Assembly: GCF_014648315.1 (NCBI RefSeq)
Contig: NZ_BMQW01000011.1
Span: 1-64,000 of the forward strand
Origin: Shewanella ulleungensis
GTDB taxonomy: Bacteria; Pseudomonadota; Gammaproteobacteria; Enterobacterales; Shewanellaceae
Direction: 5' to 3'
Length of the DNA stretch: 64,000 bases
The notes under the pieces were generated by a model, which ran no database searches, had not been told where the DNA came from, and was given only the letters and a program-made list of their open reading frames with translations. A program made the translations under genes and the position numbers. Below are positions 16,826 through 26,901 of the stretch, in pieces. The first letter of the stretch is position 1. Every line of letters starts with the position of its first letter.

Positions 16826-18604
16826 ATGGATAAGTCGTTAGAAAAGTCATTAACTCAGTGGCTTAAAAGCCAACAGTCTGCCTGTGGTATTTTCCTTAAG
16901 TTGTCTATTTTATGTGGTTGGCTCAACGGCGTTGCTATTGTTGGGCAGGCTTATTGTGTCGCACGTATTTTGCAGCAAGTGATTATGCAAAATATGCCTG
17001 TGCAAGTATCGAATATTGAATTTATTAGCTTAATGATTTTATTGCTTGTGCGTGCAGGATTAGCGCAAGTGCGTGAGCGAGTGAGTTTTGAGGCTGGTAA
17101 GCGCTTGCGCAGTGATATTCGTCAAGCTGTATTAGCTAAGCTTGTTGAGTTAGGGCCTGTTTTTATTAAAGGTAAGCCATCTGGTTCATGGGCTAGCCTC
17201 GTGTTTGAGCAGGTTGAAGATCTCCATGATTATTACGCCAAATATGTACCACAAATGATGTTAGCCGGTTTTATTCCTTTGCTTATTTTGGTGTGTGTGT
17301 TTCCACTGAACTGGGCTGCTGGGATTATCTTGCTAGCCACAGCGCCCTTGATACCTATGTTTATGATTTTAGTGGGCATGGGGGCTGCCGATGCTAACCG
17401 TAAAAATGTTAAGGCGCTATCACGTTTAAGTGGCCATTTTATGGACCGTTTAAAAGGCTTACAAACTGTTAAGTTATTCCATCGTGGTGATGCTGAGTTA
17501 GTCAATATCGAAACTGCTTCAGAAGATTTTCGTAGTCGCACTATGTCGGTTTTACGTTTAGCCTTTTTAAGCTCTGCGGTATTAGAGTTTTTTGCTGCAG
17601 TGTCGATTGCTGTGTTGGCGGTGTATTTTGGCTTTAGTTATCTCGACCATTTAGACTTTGGCCATTACGGTGCAAGTATAAGTTTATTTACCGGTATGTT
17701 TGTCCTCATTTTAGCGCCAGAGTTTTTTCAACCACTGCGCGATTTAGGCACACATTACCATGCCAAAGCACAAGCGATTGGTGCCGCAGAGACGTTAGTA
17801 GAACTACTCAATTATCAGGTCCAAGGCACTGAAATAACTGATAATAGCCAACCTAAAGCGCCATTTTCAGCCGACGCTATCAGTATTGAAGCGGTTGATC
17901 TTGAGGTGTTTAGTGTTGATGGTCAGCGTTTATTAGGGCCCATTTCATTTACGCTGCCCGCGGGAGAACAATGGGCTGTTGTTGGCCCAAGTGGCGCAGG
18001 CAAAACCAGTTTACTCAATGCTTTACTTGGTTTTTTACCTTACAAAGGCAGCTTGAAAATCAATCAGCAACCACTGTCGAGTATTCAATTAGCGGACTGG
18101 CGACGGCATTTAGCTTGGCTTGGCCAAGACCCACAATTATTTCATGGCACTGTGCGTGACAACGTGGCACTGGCAAATCCACAATTAACCGACCCGCAAA
18201 TTATGACGCTACTTGATCAAGCCAATATTAGCGATTTTGTCACACAGCACACCCAAGGGTTAGATTTGATGATAAGCGATCAAAGTGCGGGAATTTCTGT
18301 AGGGCAAGCGCAGCGATTTGCTTTAGCGCGGGCGCTCGCCCAACCCGCCAAGTTGTTTTTACTCGATGAGCCCACCGCAAGTTTAGACGCTCAAAGCGAG
18401 AAGTTTGTGTTAGCGTCATTGCAACAAGCGATGCAAGGTGCGAGTGGGTTAACGGTTACTCATCGGTTAGATGATTTAAGCGCGATGGACAAGGTTTTGG
18501 TGATAGATAAAGGCGTTATTGTGCAACAAGGTCATGTGAGTCAATTACAACACAATGATGGATTGCTAGCGCAAATGATTAATCAGCAGCAGGAGGTGTA
18601 CTAA
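16826..18604 (+). CDS. cydD: thiol reductant ABC exporter subunit CydD
   Basis: One half of the heterodimeric CydDC exporter, which moves cysteine and glutathione to the periplasm and is needed for assembly of cytochrome bd and periplasmic c-type cytochromes. Six membrane helices lie in about residues 25-330. The C-terminal ATPase has Walker A G-P-S-G-A-G-K-T, signature S-V-G-Q-A-Q-R and Walker B L-F-L-L-D-E-P-T. The ATG at 16826, with TGGAG upstream, removes 18 poorly conserved residues from the longest frame. The stop overlaps the cydC start (TAATG), indicating translational coupling. Confidence 0.92.
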   Translation: MDKSLEKSLTQWLKSQQSACGIFLKLSILCGWLNGVAIVGQAYCVARILQQVIMQNMPVQVSNIEFISLMILLLVRAGLAQVRERVSFEAGKRLRSDIRQAVLAKLVELGPVFIKGKPSGSWASLVFEQVEDLHDYYAKYVPQMMLAGFIPLLILVCVFPLNWAAGIILLATAPLIPMFMILVGMGAADANRKNVKALSRLSGHFMDRLKGLQTVKLFHRGDAELVNIETASEDFRSRTMSVLRLAFLSSAVLEFFAAVSIAVLAVYFGFSYLDHLDFGHYGASISLFTGMFVLILAPEFFQPLRDLGTHYHAKAQAIGAAETLVELLNYQVQGTEITDNSQPKAPFSADAISIEAVDLEVFSVDGQRLLGPISFTLPAGEQWAVVGPSGAGKTSLLNALLGFLPYKGSLKINQQPLSSIQLADWRRHLAWLGQDPQLFHGTVRDNVALANPQLTDPQIMTLLDQANISDFVTQHTQGLDLMISDQSAGISVGQAQRFALARALAQPAKLFLLDEPTASLDAQSEKFVLASLQQAMQGASGLTVTHRLDDLSAMDKVLVIDKGVIVQQGHVSQLQHNDGLLAQMINQQQEVY

Positions 18605-20406
18605 TGACTCAACCTACTGAGCAAACATCACCTCAAACGATATCTGCGCAAAGTACATCAACGCAAAGCACATTATCGCAAAGTACATTATCGCAAAGTA
18701 CACCCTTGCGAGTATTAGTGCCGTTTTTAAAATTGTTTCGTCGCCAATGGTTAATGATGTTGACCGGCTTAATACTCACCTTTATCACTTTATTAACCGG
18801 TATTGGTTTGTTGTCGTTATCAGGCTGGTTTTTATCGGCTACGGCAATCGCGGGATTATCGATTGTCACAGCGCAAATGTTTAACTTTTTTACCCCTGCC
18901 GGTGGGGTTCGTTTTTTCTCTATTGCCCGCACTGCCAGCCGGTATGGTGAGCGTTTAGCAACCCACGAAGCGACATTTAAGCTACTTACTCAATTACGTA
19001 TTTGGGCATGGCAAAAACTTTTACCACTTAGTGCTGCCAATCTGCAAGGCCTGCGTAAAGGTGATTTATTAAATCGCCTAGTTGCAGATATCGATACCTT
19101 AGATCATTTATATTTACGCTTGCTTACGCCTTTAGTTGCGTCGTTACTGATGATTGCAGGACTTTTTGCTTTTTTAGCTTGGTTTGATCTCAGCTTAGCT
19201 TTGAGTTTATGCAGTATTTTATTGTTAGCCTGGTGCTTACTACCCATGGTGTTTTATGCTCTCGGTAAAGCGCCTGGTCGGGCATTAATTGATGCGAAAC
19301 AACAATACCGAGTGATGTTACTGGATGTGATTCAGGGGCAGGCGGAGTTAAGTCTATTTGCTGCTAACCGGCGCTATTTGGCCAAACTTGAGCAAGCGCA
19401 AACACGATTTTTTAGCCAACAAACGGCTATGGCCAATATTACTGGCTTAAGCCAAACCATGCTGATTTTGGTTAACGGCAGTGCTGTGCTGGTGATGTTA
19501 TATTTGGCCAGTCAAGGTGTGGGAGATAAAGTGCCGCCAGGCCCTTTAATGGCATTGATGGTGTTTGCTACCATGGCCAGCCTCGAAATGATGATGCCTA
19601 TTGCTGGCGCATTCCAACATTTATCTAGCACTCTATTGGCCGCACAACGTGTCACTGATGTGACCGAACAAACCCCAGCGGTGAGCTTTAATGCCCAAAG
19701 CATGCTTAAAGCACATTCAGGTGCACTGCAATTGCATCAGGTGCATTTTGCTTATCAGCCAAATTCGCCGATTTTACAGGGTGTTAATTTAACTCTTAAT
19801 GTTGGTGAAAAGGTGGCTATTTTAGGTCCAACAGGCTGCGGTAAGTCGAGTTTATTTGGGCTGATTACCCGAGAATGGTTATCGCAACAAGGCAGTATTA
19901 CCCTCGATGGTCACCCCATTGCCGATTACAATGAGGCTGAACTGCGCGCAGCAATGACGGTGGTTAGCCAACGTATTTATTTATTTGCGGGCACGTTGCG
20001 TGACAATTTAGCGCTGGCATTACCTTTTATTCAAGGCCAGCCGAAAAAGGCTCACGATGAGCGCTTTATAAATGTATTACAACAAGTGGGTTTGGGGGCA
20101 TTGTTACAGGACGATAAACCTTTAGACATATGGATCGGCGAAGGTGGTCGACAATTATCTGGTGGTGAACAACGCCGAATTGGTGTTGCTAGAGCGTTAC
20201 TGCGTGACGCTCCACTGTTGTTATTAGATGAACCTACCGAAGGGCTCGACAAACGCACTGAGCGCGAAATATTATCGTTATTATTGAATTTTGCAGAAGA
20301 TAAAACCTTATTAATGATTAGCCATCGCACAACAGCCTTAGATAAAATGGATGCGGTTTATACCATTGAGAAAGGCATGTTACATCTCACAAATTCTGCG
20401 ATATAA
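18604..20406 (+). CDS. cydC: thiol reductant ABC exporter subunit CydC
   Basis: The partner half-transporter of CydD. About six membrane helices are followed by an ATPase with G-P-T-G-C-G-K-S, L-S-G-G-E-Q-R-R and L-L-L-L-D-E-P-T. Before the first helix the N-terminus carries a serine/threonine/glutamine-rich insertion (residues about 3-35) encoded by four tandem 15-bp units, which is unlike ordinary CydC N-termini. Being in frame, gain or loss of units would alter only this cytoplasmic tail. The one-base overlap with cydD shows co-expression. Length is 600 residues, slightly over the usual because of the insertion. Confidence 0.92.
   Translation: MTQPTEQTSPQTISAQSTSTQSTLSQSTLSQSTPLRVLVPFLKLFRRQWLMMLTGLILTFITLLTGIGLLSLSGWFLSATAIAGLSIVTAQMFNFFTPAGGVRFFSIARTASRYGERLATHEATFKLLTQLRIWAWQKLLPLSAANLQGLRKGDLLNRLVADIDTLDHLYLRLLTPLVASLLMIAGLFAFLAWFDLSLALSLCSILLLAWCLLPMVFYALGKAPGRALIDAKQQYRVMLLDVIQGQAELSLFAANRRYLAKLEQAQTRFFSQQTAMANITGLSQTMLILVNGSAVLVMLYLASQGVGDKVPPGPLMALMVFATMASLEMMMPIAGAFQHLSSTLLAAQRVTDVTEQTPAVSFNAQSMLKAHSGALQLHQVHFAYQPNSPILQGVNLTLNVGEKVAILGPTGCGKSSLFGLITREWLSQQGSITLDGHPIADYNEAELRAAMTVVSQRIYLFAGTLRDNLALALPFIQGQPKKAHDERFINVLQQVGLGALLQDDKPLDIWIGEGGRQLSGGEQRRIGVARALLRDAPLLLLDEPTEGLDKRTEREILSLLLNFAEDKTLLMISHRTTALDKMDAVYTIEKGMLHLTNSAI
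18647..18706 (+). repeat. 15-bp in-frame minisatellite in cydC
   Basis: Four consecutive units related to CGCAAAGTACATTAT; the third unit matches this exactly, and the others differ at one to a few bases. Each encodes a five-residue block containing Q-S-T. The unit length is a multiple of three, so slippage keeps the frame. Confidence 0.85.
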
Positions 20407-20434
20407 CCTGTTAAAGTCCCCGTCAATACTGACA

Positions 20435-20471
20435 TTTATGCCTGCTTGCTTTATTAGCAAGTAGGCATAAA
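20435..20471 (+). terminator. long hairpin downstream of cydDC
   Basis: A 15-bp stem (TTTATGCCTGCTTGC against GCAAGTAGGCATAAA, one G-U pair) with a 7-base loop, starting 29 bases after the cydC stop. No T-run follows on the plus strand, so it may be a processing or stabilising structure rather than an intrinsic terminator. Confidence 0.5.
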
Positions 20472-20664
20472 TGCACAGAAATGTAACAACCTTTCTGATA
20501 CAAAAATTACATAAAGCGATTTCGCTTATTGCGATAAATTGATCTGCCTCACAAATTTGCAATTAGGTTATGTTCCAAAATTACAGCCTGCGCTGGGAGT
20601 GTGATCTTTGTTCATATATTAGCAGTTGCAAACATATACCATAAGCTATCGAAATTTTTTATAG

Positions 20665-22053
20665 ATGGTGAATGACATGGCTGGTGTTGCAAATCCAGTG
20701 ATAACCATTAAACGGGGGCTTGATATCCCGATTGCTGGTGAACCACTACAGCAAATAGATGGCATGCCTAAAACTACGCAAGTGGCGTTGATTGGCGAAG
20801 AATATGTAGGCCTAAAACCAACCATGATGGTTAAGGTTGGCGACCATGTAAATAAAGGCCAAACTTTATTTGAAGACAAAAAAACGCCTGGCGTGCGATT
20901 TACCGCGCCAGCGAGTGGTGTTGTCTCTGCTATTAACCGTGGTGATCGTCGAGTTTTACAGTCTGTGGTGATTGATTGCGATACTGAGCAAACGACCACA
21001 AAGGTTTTGCAACCACAGGTGCTTAGCAGTTTAAGCCTTGAAAGCGTTAAGCAAGGCTTGGTCGACAGTGGTTTATGGACTGCATTTAGAACCCGTCCTT
21101 TTTCGCGTGTACCACAACTAGACGCCACTCCAGCAGGTATATTTGTCACCGCCATTGATACTAATCCTTTGGCAGCAGATCCCCGAGTTGTTATCGCCAC
21201 TCAAGTGGCAGCATTTGAGGCCGGGTTATATGTGTTGAGCATATTAACCTCTGGCAAAGTGTACTTGTGTCAGGACGAGGGTGAGTCACTGATTAAGCAA
21301 GCAAATGAATATGACTTATCAGAGATTAGCGTTCAACATTTTAATGGTGTGCACCCAGCGGGTTTAGTCGGTACGCATATCCATTATTTATTGCCTGCCA
21401 GTATCGAACGCCAAGTATGGCACCTGGGTTATCAAGACGTGATTGCTTTTGGCAAACTGTTTTTAACTGGCGAGTTGTATACCGACCGTATCGTTGCACT
21501 GGGTGGGCCAACGGTATTAAAACCTCGTTTAGTGCGTACTCAGCTAGGCGCCAAGTTAAGCGAATGGGTTAATGGCGAAATTGATCAACGTCAGTCGCGT
21601 ATTGTATCTGGGTCTTTACTGTCAGGTCATACAGCGGCAGGGGTTTATGATTACCTTGGTCGTTTCCATAATCAAGTCAGTGTGCTAACTGAAAATGATC
21701 GCCAAGAGGTTTTACCTTGGGTGCGTCATGATAGTAATAAGTTTTCGTTAACGGGCATCATGATGTCTGGTTTTAGTCGCAGTAAAAAATTATTCGATTT
21801 TACAACTCATGCTGGCGGTTCTCCTCGCGCCATGATGGCATTTGGTCAACTAGACCACGTGATGCCATTGGATATTCTCCCCATTTTATTGGTGCGCGAT
21901 TTAGTGGTACGAGATACCGATGAGGCACAACTTCTGGGCGCATTAGAGCTAGATGAAGAAGATTTAGCCTTATGTACATTTGTATGCCCAGGAAAGTATG
22001 ACTTTGGTAAAGAACTTCGTGCTTGCCTAGATATTATCGAGAGGGAAGGTTAA
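20665..22053 (+). CDS. nqrA: Na+-translocating NADH:quinone reductase subunit A
   Basis: First gene of a complete nqrABCDEF operon. NqrA is a cytoplasm-facing subunit associated with quinone interaction. The protein has the family start I-T-I-K-R-G-L-D-I-P-I-A-G near residue 13 and normal length (462 aa). It carries about 11 residues ahead of the usual start, and no ATG closer to that motif offers a better site. About 260 bases of non-coding DNA upstream should hold the operon promoter. The stop overlaps the nqrB start (TAATG). The complex couples NADH oxidation to sodium export in marine bacteria. Confidence 0.95.
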   Translation: MVNDMAGVANPVITIKRGLDIPIAGEPLQQIDGMPKTTQVALIGEEYVGLKPTMMVKVGDHVNKGQTLFEDKKTPGVRFTAPASGVVSAINRGDRRVLQSVVIDCDTEQTTTKVLQPQVLSSLSLESVKQGLVDSGLWTAFRTRPFSRVPQLDATPAGIFVTAIDTNPLAADPRVVIATQVAAFEAGLYVLSILTSGKVYLCQDEGESLIKQANEYDLSEISVQHFNGVHPAGLVGTHIHYLLPASIERQVWHLGYQDVIAFGKLFLTGELYTDRIVALGGPTVLKPRLVRTQLGAKLSEWVNGEIDQRQSRIVSGSLLSGHTAAGVYDYLGRFHNQVSVLTENDRQEVLPWVRHDSNKFSLTGIMMSGFSRSKKLFDFTTHAGGSPRAMMAFGQLDHVMPLDILPILLVRDLVVRDTDEAQLLGALELDEEDLALCTFVCPGKYDFGKELRACLDIIEREG

Positions 22054-23264
22054 TGAGTCAGCAACAGAAAAAGCCCAGCCAAGATAGCTATTACGCTCAT
22101 GGCGACTCGATGCGTAGCTTCTTACGTTCGTTATGGATAGCCAATGGCCGCAGCACTAAAGGCCATGTGCATATTCGTGATGCGATTGATGTTAAACGCA
22201 CTATGCACATTGTGGGCATGTGTTTATTTCCGGCGATGTTATTTGGCATGTACAACTTGGGCCTGCAAGCTCAGGTCGCCATTATGGCCGGAGCTACGCA
22301 ACCTGAAGCATGGCAACTGGCCATTTATAATTTAATGTTTGGCCCGTTAACGGAAAGCTCAGGTTTAATTAGTTTGTTTGCGTATGGTGCCAGTTTTTAT
22401 GTGCCATTTTACCTCACCGCCTTGGTCGTAAGCCTAGTATGGGAGGTGGTATTTGCCAAAGTTCGCCGTCAAGAATTACACGAAGGCTTCTTTGTTACTG
22501 CGTTGTTGTTCTCGCTTATTTTACCCATTTCGACACCATTATGGATTGTGGCACTAGGCCTAAGTTTTGGTGTTGTGGTGGCAAAAGAGATGTTTGGTGG
22601 CATGGGGTATAACTTTTTAAACCCTGCGCTTGCGGGTTATGCATTTATTTATTTTGCTTATCCAACGGAAGTTGTCGCATTAGGCCAGTTTGTTGCTGTT
22701 GATGGGTATTCTGGCGCAACTACGCTAACGTTGACAGTGGCGAAAAAACTCAGCTTTGTTGATGTAAGTTGGTTTAGTGTGTTTAGCGACAGCACTTGGT
22801 GGAATGCCTTTTTAGGCTTTACGCCGGGCGCTGTAGGCGAAACCAGTACGTTAGCCATTTTAATCGGCGGTGGTATTTTGTTGCTGACCCGCGTAGCTGA
22901 TTGGCGCGTTGTGGCTGGTGTGATGTTTGGGATGATATTAACCGTATTGTTGTTTAACTACTTTGGCTCAAGTAGAAACCCAATGACAGCAATGCCGTGG
23001 ACATGGCATTTGGTGACTGGCGGTTTTGCTTTAGGGATGATGTTTATGGCAACTGATCCGGTTACCGCCTCATACACCCGCAAAGCCAAGTTTGCTTATG
23101 GTTTTATGATTGGTTTGATGACCATAGTTATCCGTTTACTCAATGCAAAAATGCCTGAAGGCATTATGTTAGCCATTTTGTTTACCAATTTATGGGCACC
23201 GTTATTCGACTACTTAGTCGCTCAAGCCAATATCAAACGGAGACTAAAACGTCATGGCCTTTAA
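22053..23264 (+). CDS. nqrB: Na+-translocating NADH:quinone reductase subunit B
   Basis: Membrane subunit with about ten helices. It carries the covalent FMN attachment motif S-G-A-T-T-L-T near residue 225, where FMN is linked to the threonine, and is part of the sodium path. The ATG at 22053 overlaps the nqrA stop and is preceded by GAGGGAAGG, so it is preferred to a start 10 codons upstream. Length is 403 residues. The last 11 bases overlap nqrC. Confidence 0.95.
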   Translation: MSQQQKKPSQDSYYAHGDSMRSFLRSLWIANGRSTKGHVHIRDAIDVKRTMHIVGMCLFPAMLFGMYNLGLQAQVAIMAGATQPEAWQLAIYNLMFGPLTESSGLISLFAYGASFYVPFYLTALVVSLVWEVVFAKVRRQELHEGFFVTALLFSLILPISTPLWIVALGLSFGVVVAKEMFGGMGYNFLNPALAGYAFIYFAYPTEVVALGQFVAVDGYSGATTLTLTVAKKLSFVDVSWFSVFSDSTWWNAFLGFTPGAVGETSTLAILIGGGILLLTRVADWRVVAGVMFGMILTVLLFNYFGSSRNPMTAMPWTWHLVTGGFALGMMFMATDPVTASYTRKAKFAYGFMIGLMTIVIRLLNAKMPEGIMLAILFTNLWAPLFDYLVAQANIKRRLKRHGL

Positions 23265-24021
23265 AAAAGATACCGTTACTGGAACAATGATTTTTATCAT
23301 CGTTTTAAGCTTAATTTGTTCATTTATGATCACCGGTACCGCCGAGATTTTAAAAGAGCGAAAGCTAGCCAAAAAGCGTGATGAAGTGAAGCAGTTTGTA
23401 TTAAAAGCCGCGGGTATTGATATCAGCCAAGGTGATTTTAGCGATCTGTTTGAGCAGCGTGTTAAGCCTAAAATGGTTAATTTAGCCAGTGGACAAGTAA
23501 CCGAAAAAGCTAATTTACTCGACTTTGATGAACGTATGGCGGCCATTAATCCTGAGACATCGACTAAGCCTAAAAAAGACATCGCCAAGATCAAAAGCAT
23601 GGCAAATGATGTGCGTATTTTTGAGGTTTACGATACCAATAATCAACTGTCTAGCATTGTTATGCCGATTTACGGTAAAGGCCTGTGGTCAATTATTTAT
23701 GGCTATATGGCGATTAAACCAGACCTTAACACTATTGAGAATATTGTATTTTACGAACACGGTGAAACCCCAGGTATTGCTGATTTTGTGACTGATCCAC
23801 AATGGTTAGCCTTGTGGCAGGGTAAAAAACTGTTTGATGAAAAAGGCAAAATGGCAATTAAAGTCATTAAAGGCGGCGCCAAAGACGGTGATATTCACGG
23901 TATCGATGGTGTCAGCGGTGCAACCCGAACAGGTGTTGGGATCCAACGTTTAGTTGAGTTTTGGTTTGGCGTTGAGGGATATCAAACCTATCTACACGCT
24001 ATTGCTGCGGAGGGTAAGTAA
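23254..24021 (+). CDS. nqrC: Na+-translocating NADH:quinone reductase subunit C
   Basis: A 255-residue subunit with one N-terminal membrane helix (about residues 10-27) and a periplasmic domain. The motif D-G-V-S-G-A-T-R-T-G-V near residue 215-225 is the FMN attachment site, with flavin on the second threonine. Attachment needs an ApbE-type flavin transferase, which is not encoded in this window. Overlaps nqrB by 11 bases, and nqrD begins directly after its stop. Confidence 0.94.
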   Translation: MAFKKDTVTGTMIFIIVLSLICSFMITGTAEILKERKLAKKRDEVKQFVLKAAGIDISQGDFSDLFEQRVKPKMVNLASGQVTEKANLLDFDERMAAINPETSTKPKKDIAKIKSMANDVRIFEVYDTNNQLSSIVMPIYGKGLWSIIYGYMAIKPDLNTIENIVFYEHGETPGIADFVTDPQWLALWQGKKLFDEKGKMAIKVIKGGAKDGDIHGIDGVSGATRTGVGIQRLVEFWFGVEGYQTYLHAIAAEGK

Positions 24022-24642
24022 ATGAGTAATAACACTTCTACTCGCGAGATTTTAACATCGCCAATATTTGAAAATAACCCCGTTGCCATGCAGGTGCTGG
24101 GTGTATGTTCAGCGTTGGCGGTGAGTAACTCAATGCAAACAGCATTAGTGATGACCTTAGCCGTGACCTTTGTACTGGTGTTTTCGAACTTAATCATTTC
24201 CAGTATTCGCCACTTTATTCCTAATAGCGTACGCATTATTGCGCAAATGACAGTGATAGCCTCATTGGTGATTATTGTCGATATGGTGCTGCAAGATGTG
24301 GCGTATGAATTGTCGAAGCAGTTATCTGTATTTGTCAGTTTGATTATTACTAACTGTATCATCATGGGCCGTGCAGAAGCCTTTGCCATGAAGCACCCGC
24401 CACATTTAGCTGTGGTTGATGCATTAGGTAATGCAATGGGGTATGGCTTAATTTTACTGGGCGTTGCTTTTGTTCGTGAATTGTTAGGCCGTGGCAGTTT
24501 GTTTGGTCACGACATACTCACCACCATTGAAAACGGTGGCTGGTACCTCGCTAACGAAATGTTCACGTTACCGCCGAGTGCATTCTTTTTAATTGGCGTG
24601 ATGATTTGGGCCATTAAAGTCGTTCAGCGTAAGCGCAGATAA
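24022..24642 (+). CDS. nqrD: Na+-translocating NADH:quinone reductase subunit D
   Basis: A 206-residue six-helix membrane subunit. The segment [12 protein letters not shown] near residue 115 carries the conserved cysteine that, together with one from NqrE, holds an iron centre in the membrane. It is homologous to RnfE and paralogous to NqrE. The ATG follows the nqrC stop with no gap, so translation is probably coupled. NqrDE and RnfEA are easily confused, but the full nqrABCDEF order settles the name. Confidence 0.93.
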   Translation: MSNNTSTREILTSPIFENNPVAMQVLGVCSALAVSNSMQTALVMTLAVTFVLVFSNLIISSIRHFIPNSVRIIAQMTVIASLVIIVDMVLQDVAYELSKQLSVFVSLIITNCIIMGRAEAFAMKHPPHLAVVDALGNAMGYGLILLGVAFVRELLGRGSLFGHDILTTIENGGWYLANEMFTLPPSAFFLIGVMIWAIKVVQRKRR

Positions 24643-24651
24643 GGAAGCATC

Positions 24652-25260
24652 ATGGAACACTATATTAATTTATTTATCCAAGCTGCATTTATCGACAACA
24701 TGGCCCTGTCATTTTTCTTGGGTATGTGTACGTTTCTTGCCGTGTCTAAAAAGGTCTCTACTGCGTTTGGTTTAGGGATTGCAGTGATTGTGGTAATGGT
24801 ACTTGCTGTGCCATTAAATCAAATCATTTACGTTAATATTCTTGCGCCAGGTGCATTAGCTTGGGCAGGTTTTGCTGAACTCAATTTAAGCTACTTGCAG
24901 CTGATTACCTTTATTGGGGTGATCGCTGCATTAGTGCAAATTTTAGAAATGTTTTTAGATCGTTACATTCCTACTTTGTATCAGTCATTGGGGATCTTTT
25001 TACCATTACTAACTGTAAACTGCGCCATTTTTGCTGGGGTTATTTTTATGGCTAACCGTGACTACGACTTAACTGAATCTGTGGTATTTGCATCGGGTTC
25101 GGCAGTGGGTTGGGCTGTGGCGATTGTATTACTTGCAGGCTTACGTGAGCGGATGAAGTTTCATGCCATACCTGATGGTTTACAGGGTATCGGGATTACC
25201 TTTATTACCACAGGGTTGATGGCGCTTGGGTTTATGTCTTTTGCTGGCATCACGTTATAA
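24652..25260 (+). CDS. nqrE: Na+-translocating NADH:quinone reductase subunit E
   Basis: A 202-residue six-helix membrane subunit, inverted in topology relative to NqrD. The segment [12 protein letters not shown] near residue 120 carries its conserved cysteine. A second, F-L-G-M-C-T-F-L near residue 26, matches the other half-site seen in this family. AAGGAAG lies upstream of the ATG. Confidence 0.93.
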   Translation: MEHYINLFIQAAFIDNMALSFFLGMCTFLAVSKKVSTAFGLGIAVIVVMVLAVPLNQIIYVNILAPGALAWAGFAELNLSYLQLITFIGVIAALVQILEMFLDRYIPTLYQSLGIFLPLLTVNCAIFAGVIFMANRDYDLTESVVFASGSAVGWAVAIVLLAGLRERMKFHAIPDGLQGIGITFITTGLMALGFMSFAGITL

Positions 25261-25284
25261 CGCATTGATAAGAAGGGCTATGTA

Positions 25285-26502
25285 ATGGAAATGGCAATTG
25301 GTATAGGCATGTTTACCATTGTGGTATGCATCCTAGTAATGGTGATTTTACTCGCCAAACGTAAGTTAGTTAGTACCGAAGATGTCACTATTAGTATTAA
25401 CGGTGATGCTGATAAAACGGTACGTACGCCTGCTGGCGACAAGTTACTTGGCGCATTAGCAGGGCAACAAATTTTTATTCCATCGGCTTGTGGCGGTGGC
25501 GGAACCTGTGGCCAATGTCGAGTTAAAGTGAAGTCGGGCGGTGGTGATATTTTAGCAACAGAGCTTGACCATATTACCAAGAAAGAAGCCAAAGAAGGTT
25601 GTCGTTTAGCGTGTCAGGTTGCAGTGCGAACTGACATGGAACTTGAAGTAGACGAAGAGATCTTTGGGGTTAAAAAATGGCAATGTGAGGTTATTTCAAA
25701 TGATAACCAGGCGACTTTTATTAAAGAGTTGCTGTTAAAAATTCCAGATGGCGAAGAAGTACTATTTAAAGCCGGTGGTTATATTCAAATTGAAGCCCCT
25801 GCGCATGAAGTGCGTTATGCCGATTTTGATATCCCTGAAGAGTATCGTGGTGACTGGGTTAAATACGGTTTATTCGACTTAGTGTCTAAGGTTGATGAAG
25901 ACGTATTACGTGCTTACTCAATGGCAAATTACCCTGATGAAAAGGGCCGTATTATGCTTAACGTGCGTATTGCGACCCCACCAAAAGAAGGGTTACCACC
26001 AGGCAAAATGTCGTCGTACATCTTTAATTTAAAAGCCGGTGACAAGGTAACAATTTCTGGGCCATTTGGTGAGTTCTTTGTGAAGGAGACCGATGCTGAA
26101 ATGGTGTTTGTTGGCGGTGGTGCTGGTATGGCGCCTATGCGTTCGCACATTTTTAATCAATTAAAAAGTGTTAAAACCAAGCGTAAAATGAGCTTTTGGT
26201 ATGGCGCTCGCTCAACCCGTGAAGTGTTTTATCAACAAGATTTTGATCAGCTGGCTGCCGAAAACGATAACTTTGTTTGGCATGTAGCACTGTCTGATCC
26301 GCTGCCAGAAGATAACTGGACGGGATACACTGGCTTTATTCATAATGTGTTGTTTGAGAACTACTTAAAGCAGCATAAAGCGCCAGAAGATTGTGAGTTT
26401 TATATGTGTGGCCCGCCAATCATGAATGCATCAGTTATCGCTATGCTGGAAAGTCTGGGGGTTGAATCTGAGAATATCTTACTCGATGACTTTGGTGATT
26501 AG
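25285..26502 (+). CDS. nqrF: Na+-translocating NADH:quinone reductase subunit F
   Basis: The electron-input subunit, 405 residues. One N-terminal membrane helix (about 3-24) precedes a 2Fe-2S ferredoxin domain with [10 protein letters not shown] and a later cysteine near residue 111. A ferredoxin-reductase domain follows, with R-A-Y-S-M-A-N for FAD and [10 protein letters not shown] for NADH. It takes hydride from NADH and passes electrons through FAD and 2Fe-2S to the membrane subunits. It is the last gene of the operon, and a terminator follows within 50 bases. Confidence 0.95.
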   Translation: MEMAIGIGMFTIVVCILVMVILLAKRKLVSTEDVTISINGDADKTVRTPAGDKLLGALAGQQIFIPSACGGGGTCGQCRVKVKSGGGDILATELDHITKKEAKEGCRLACQVAVRTDMELEVDEEIFGVKKWQCEVISNDNQATFIKELLLKIPDGEEVLFKAGGYIQIEAPAHEVRYADFDIPEEYRGDWVKYGLFDLVSKVDEDVLRAYSMANYPDEKGRIMLNVRIATPPKEGLPPGKMSSYIFNLKAGDKVTISGPFGEFFVKETDAEMVFVGGGAGMAPMRSHIFNQLKSVKTKRKMSFWYGARSTREVFYQQDFDQLAAENDNFVWHVALSDPLPEDNWTGYTGFIHNVLFENYLKQHKAPEDCEFYMCGPPIMNASVIAMLESLGVESENILLDDFGD

Positions 26503-26551
26503 TGCCACGGTTTTCGTGGGGGTAATAGATTCAATGATGCGGTGAGATAAC

Positions 26552-26590
26552 AAAAATCCCTAAGCGAGTTAAGCGCTTGGGGATTTTTTG
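26552..26590 (+). terminator. terminator of the nqr operon
   Basis: CAAAAATCCC-TAAGCG against CGCTTGGGGATTTTTTG forms a stable stem with a short loop and a T-run. Flanking A and T tracts make it functional in both directions, so it may also serve the minus-strand HTH gene ending at 26610. Confidence 0.85.
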
Positions 26591-26609
26591 TTTGACGGTG
26601 CTAATAACA

Positions 26610-26789
26610 CTAACCTAAGCGTTCTGAAAAAGTTAAATAACGCATGACTTCCTCTTTATTAAAACTCAGCTCCTGGCCATTTTGCTCACTCGATAAAAGA
26701 TTCTCTCGAGCGTAGCGTTTAATCGTTGTAGGACTTTTATCGAGTATTTTGCAGACTTCTTCTAAAGTTAAATAATCATTGTCACTCAT
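26610..26789 (-). CDS. small excisionase/MerR-like HTH DNA-binding protein
   Basis: The ATG at 26789 is chosen because GGAGAAGAAT lies directly before it, giving 59 residues; longer in-frame starts lack such a site. The protein is essentially one winged HTH of the HTH_17/excisionase type: Y-L-T-L-E-E-V-C-K-I-L, then T-T-I-K-R-Y-A-R-E-N-L recognition helix and a short beta wing. Such proteins regulate transcription or act as phage/element excisionases. No integrase or phage gene is nearby, so a small stand-alone regulator is more likely. Confidence 0.75.
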   Translation of the reverse strand: MSDNDYLTLEEVCKILDKSPTTIKRYARENLLSSEQNGQELSFNKEEVMRYLTFSERLG

Positions 26790-26901
26790 ATTCTTCTCCA
26801 TCCTTATCGGTTGCTTATAGTCTAAAATCGTCATTACATCGTTAATCTATTGACTTCGTATAGCTTGTCCTGAGATCAGGTTATTTGAGATAAGTATAGG
26901 C

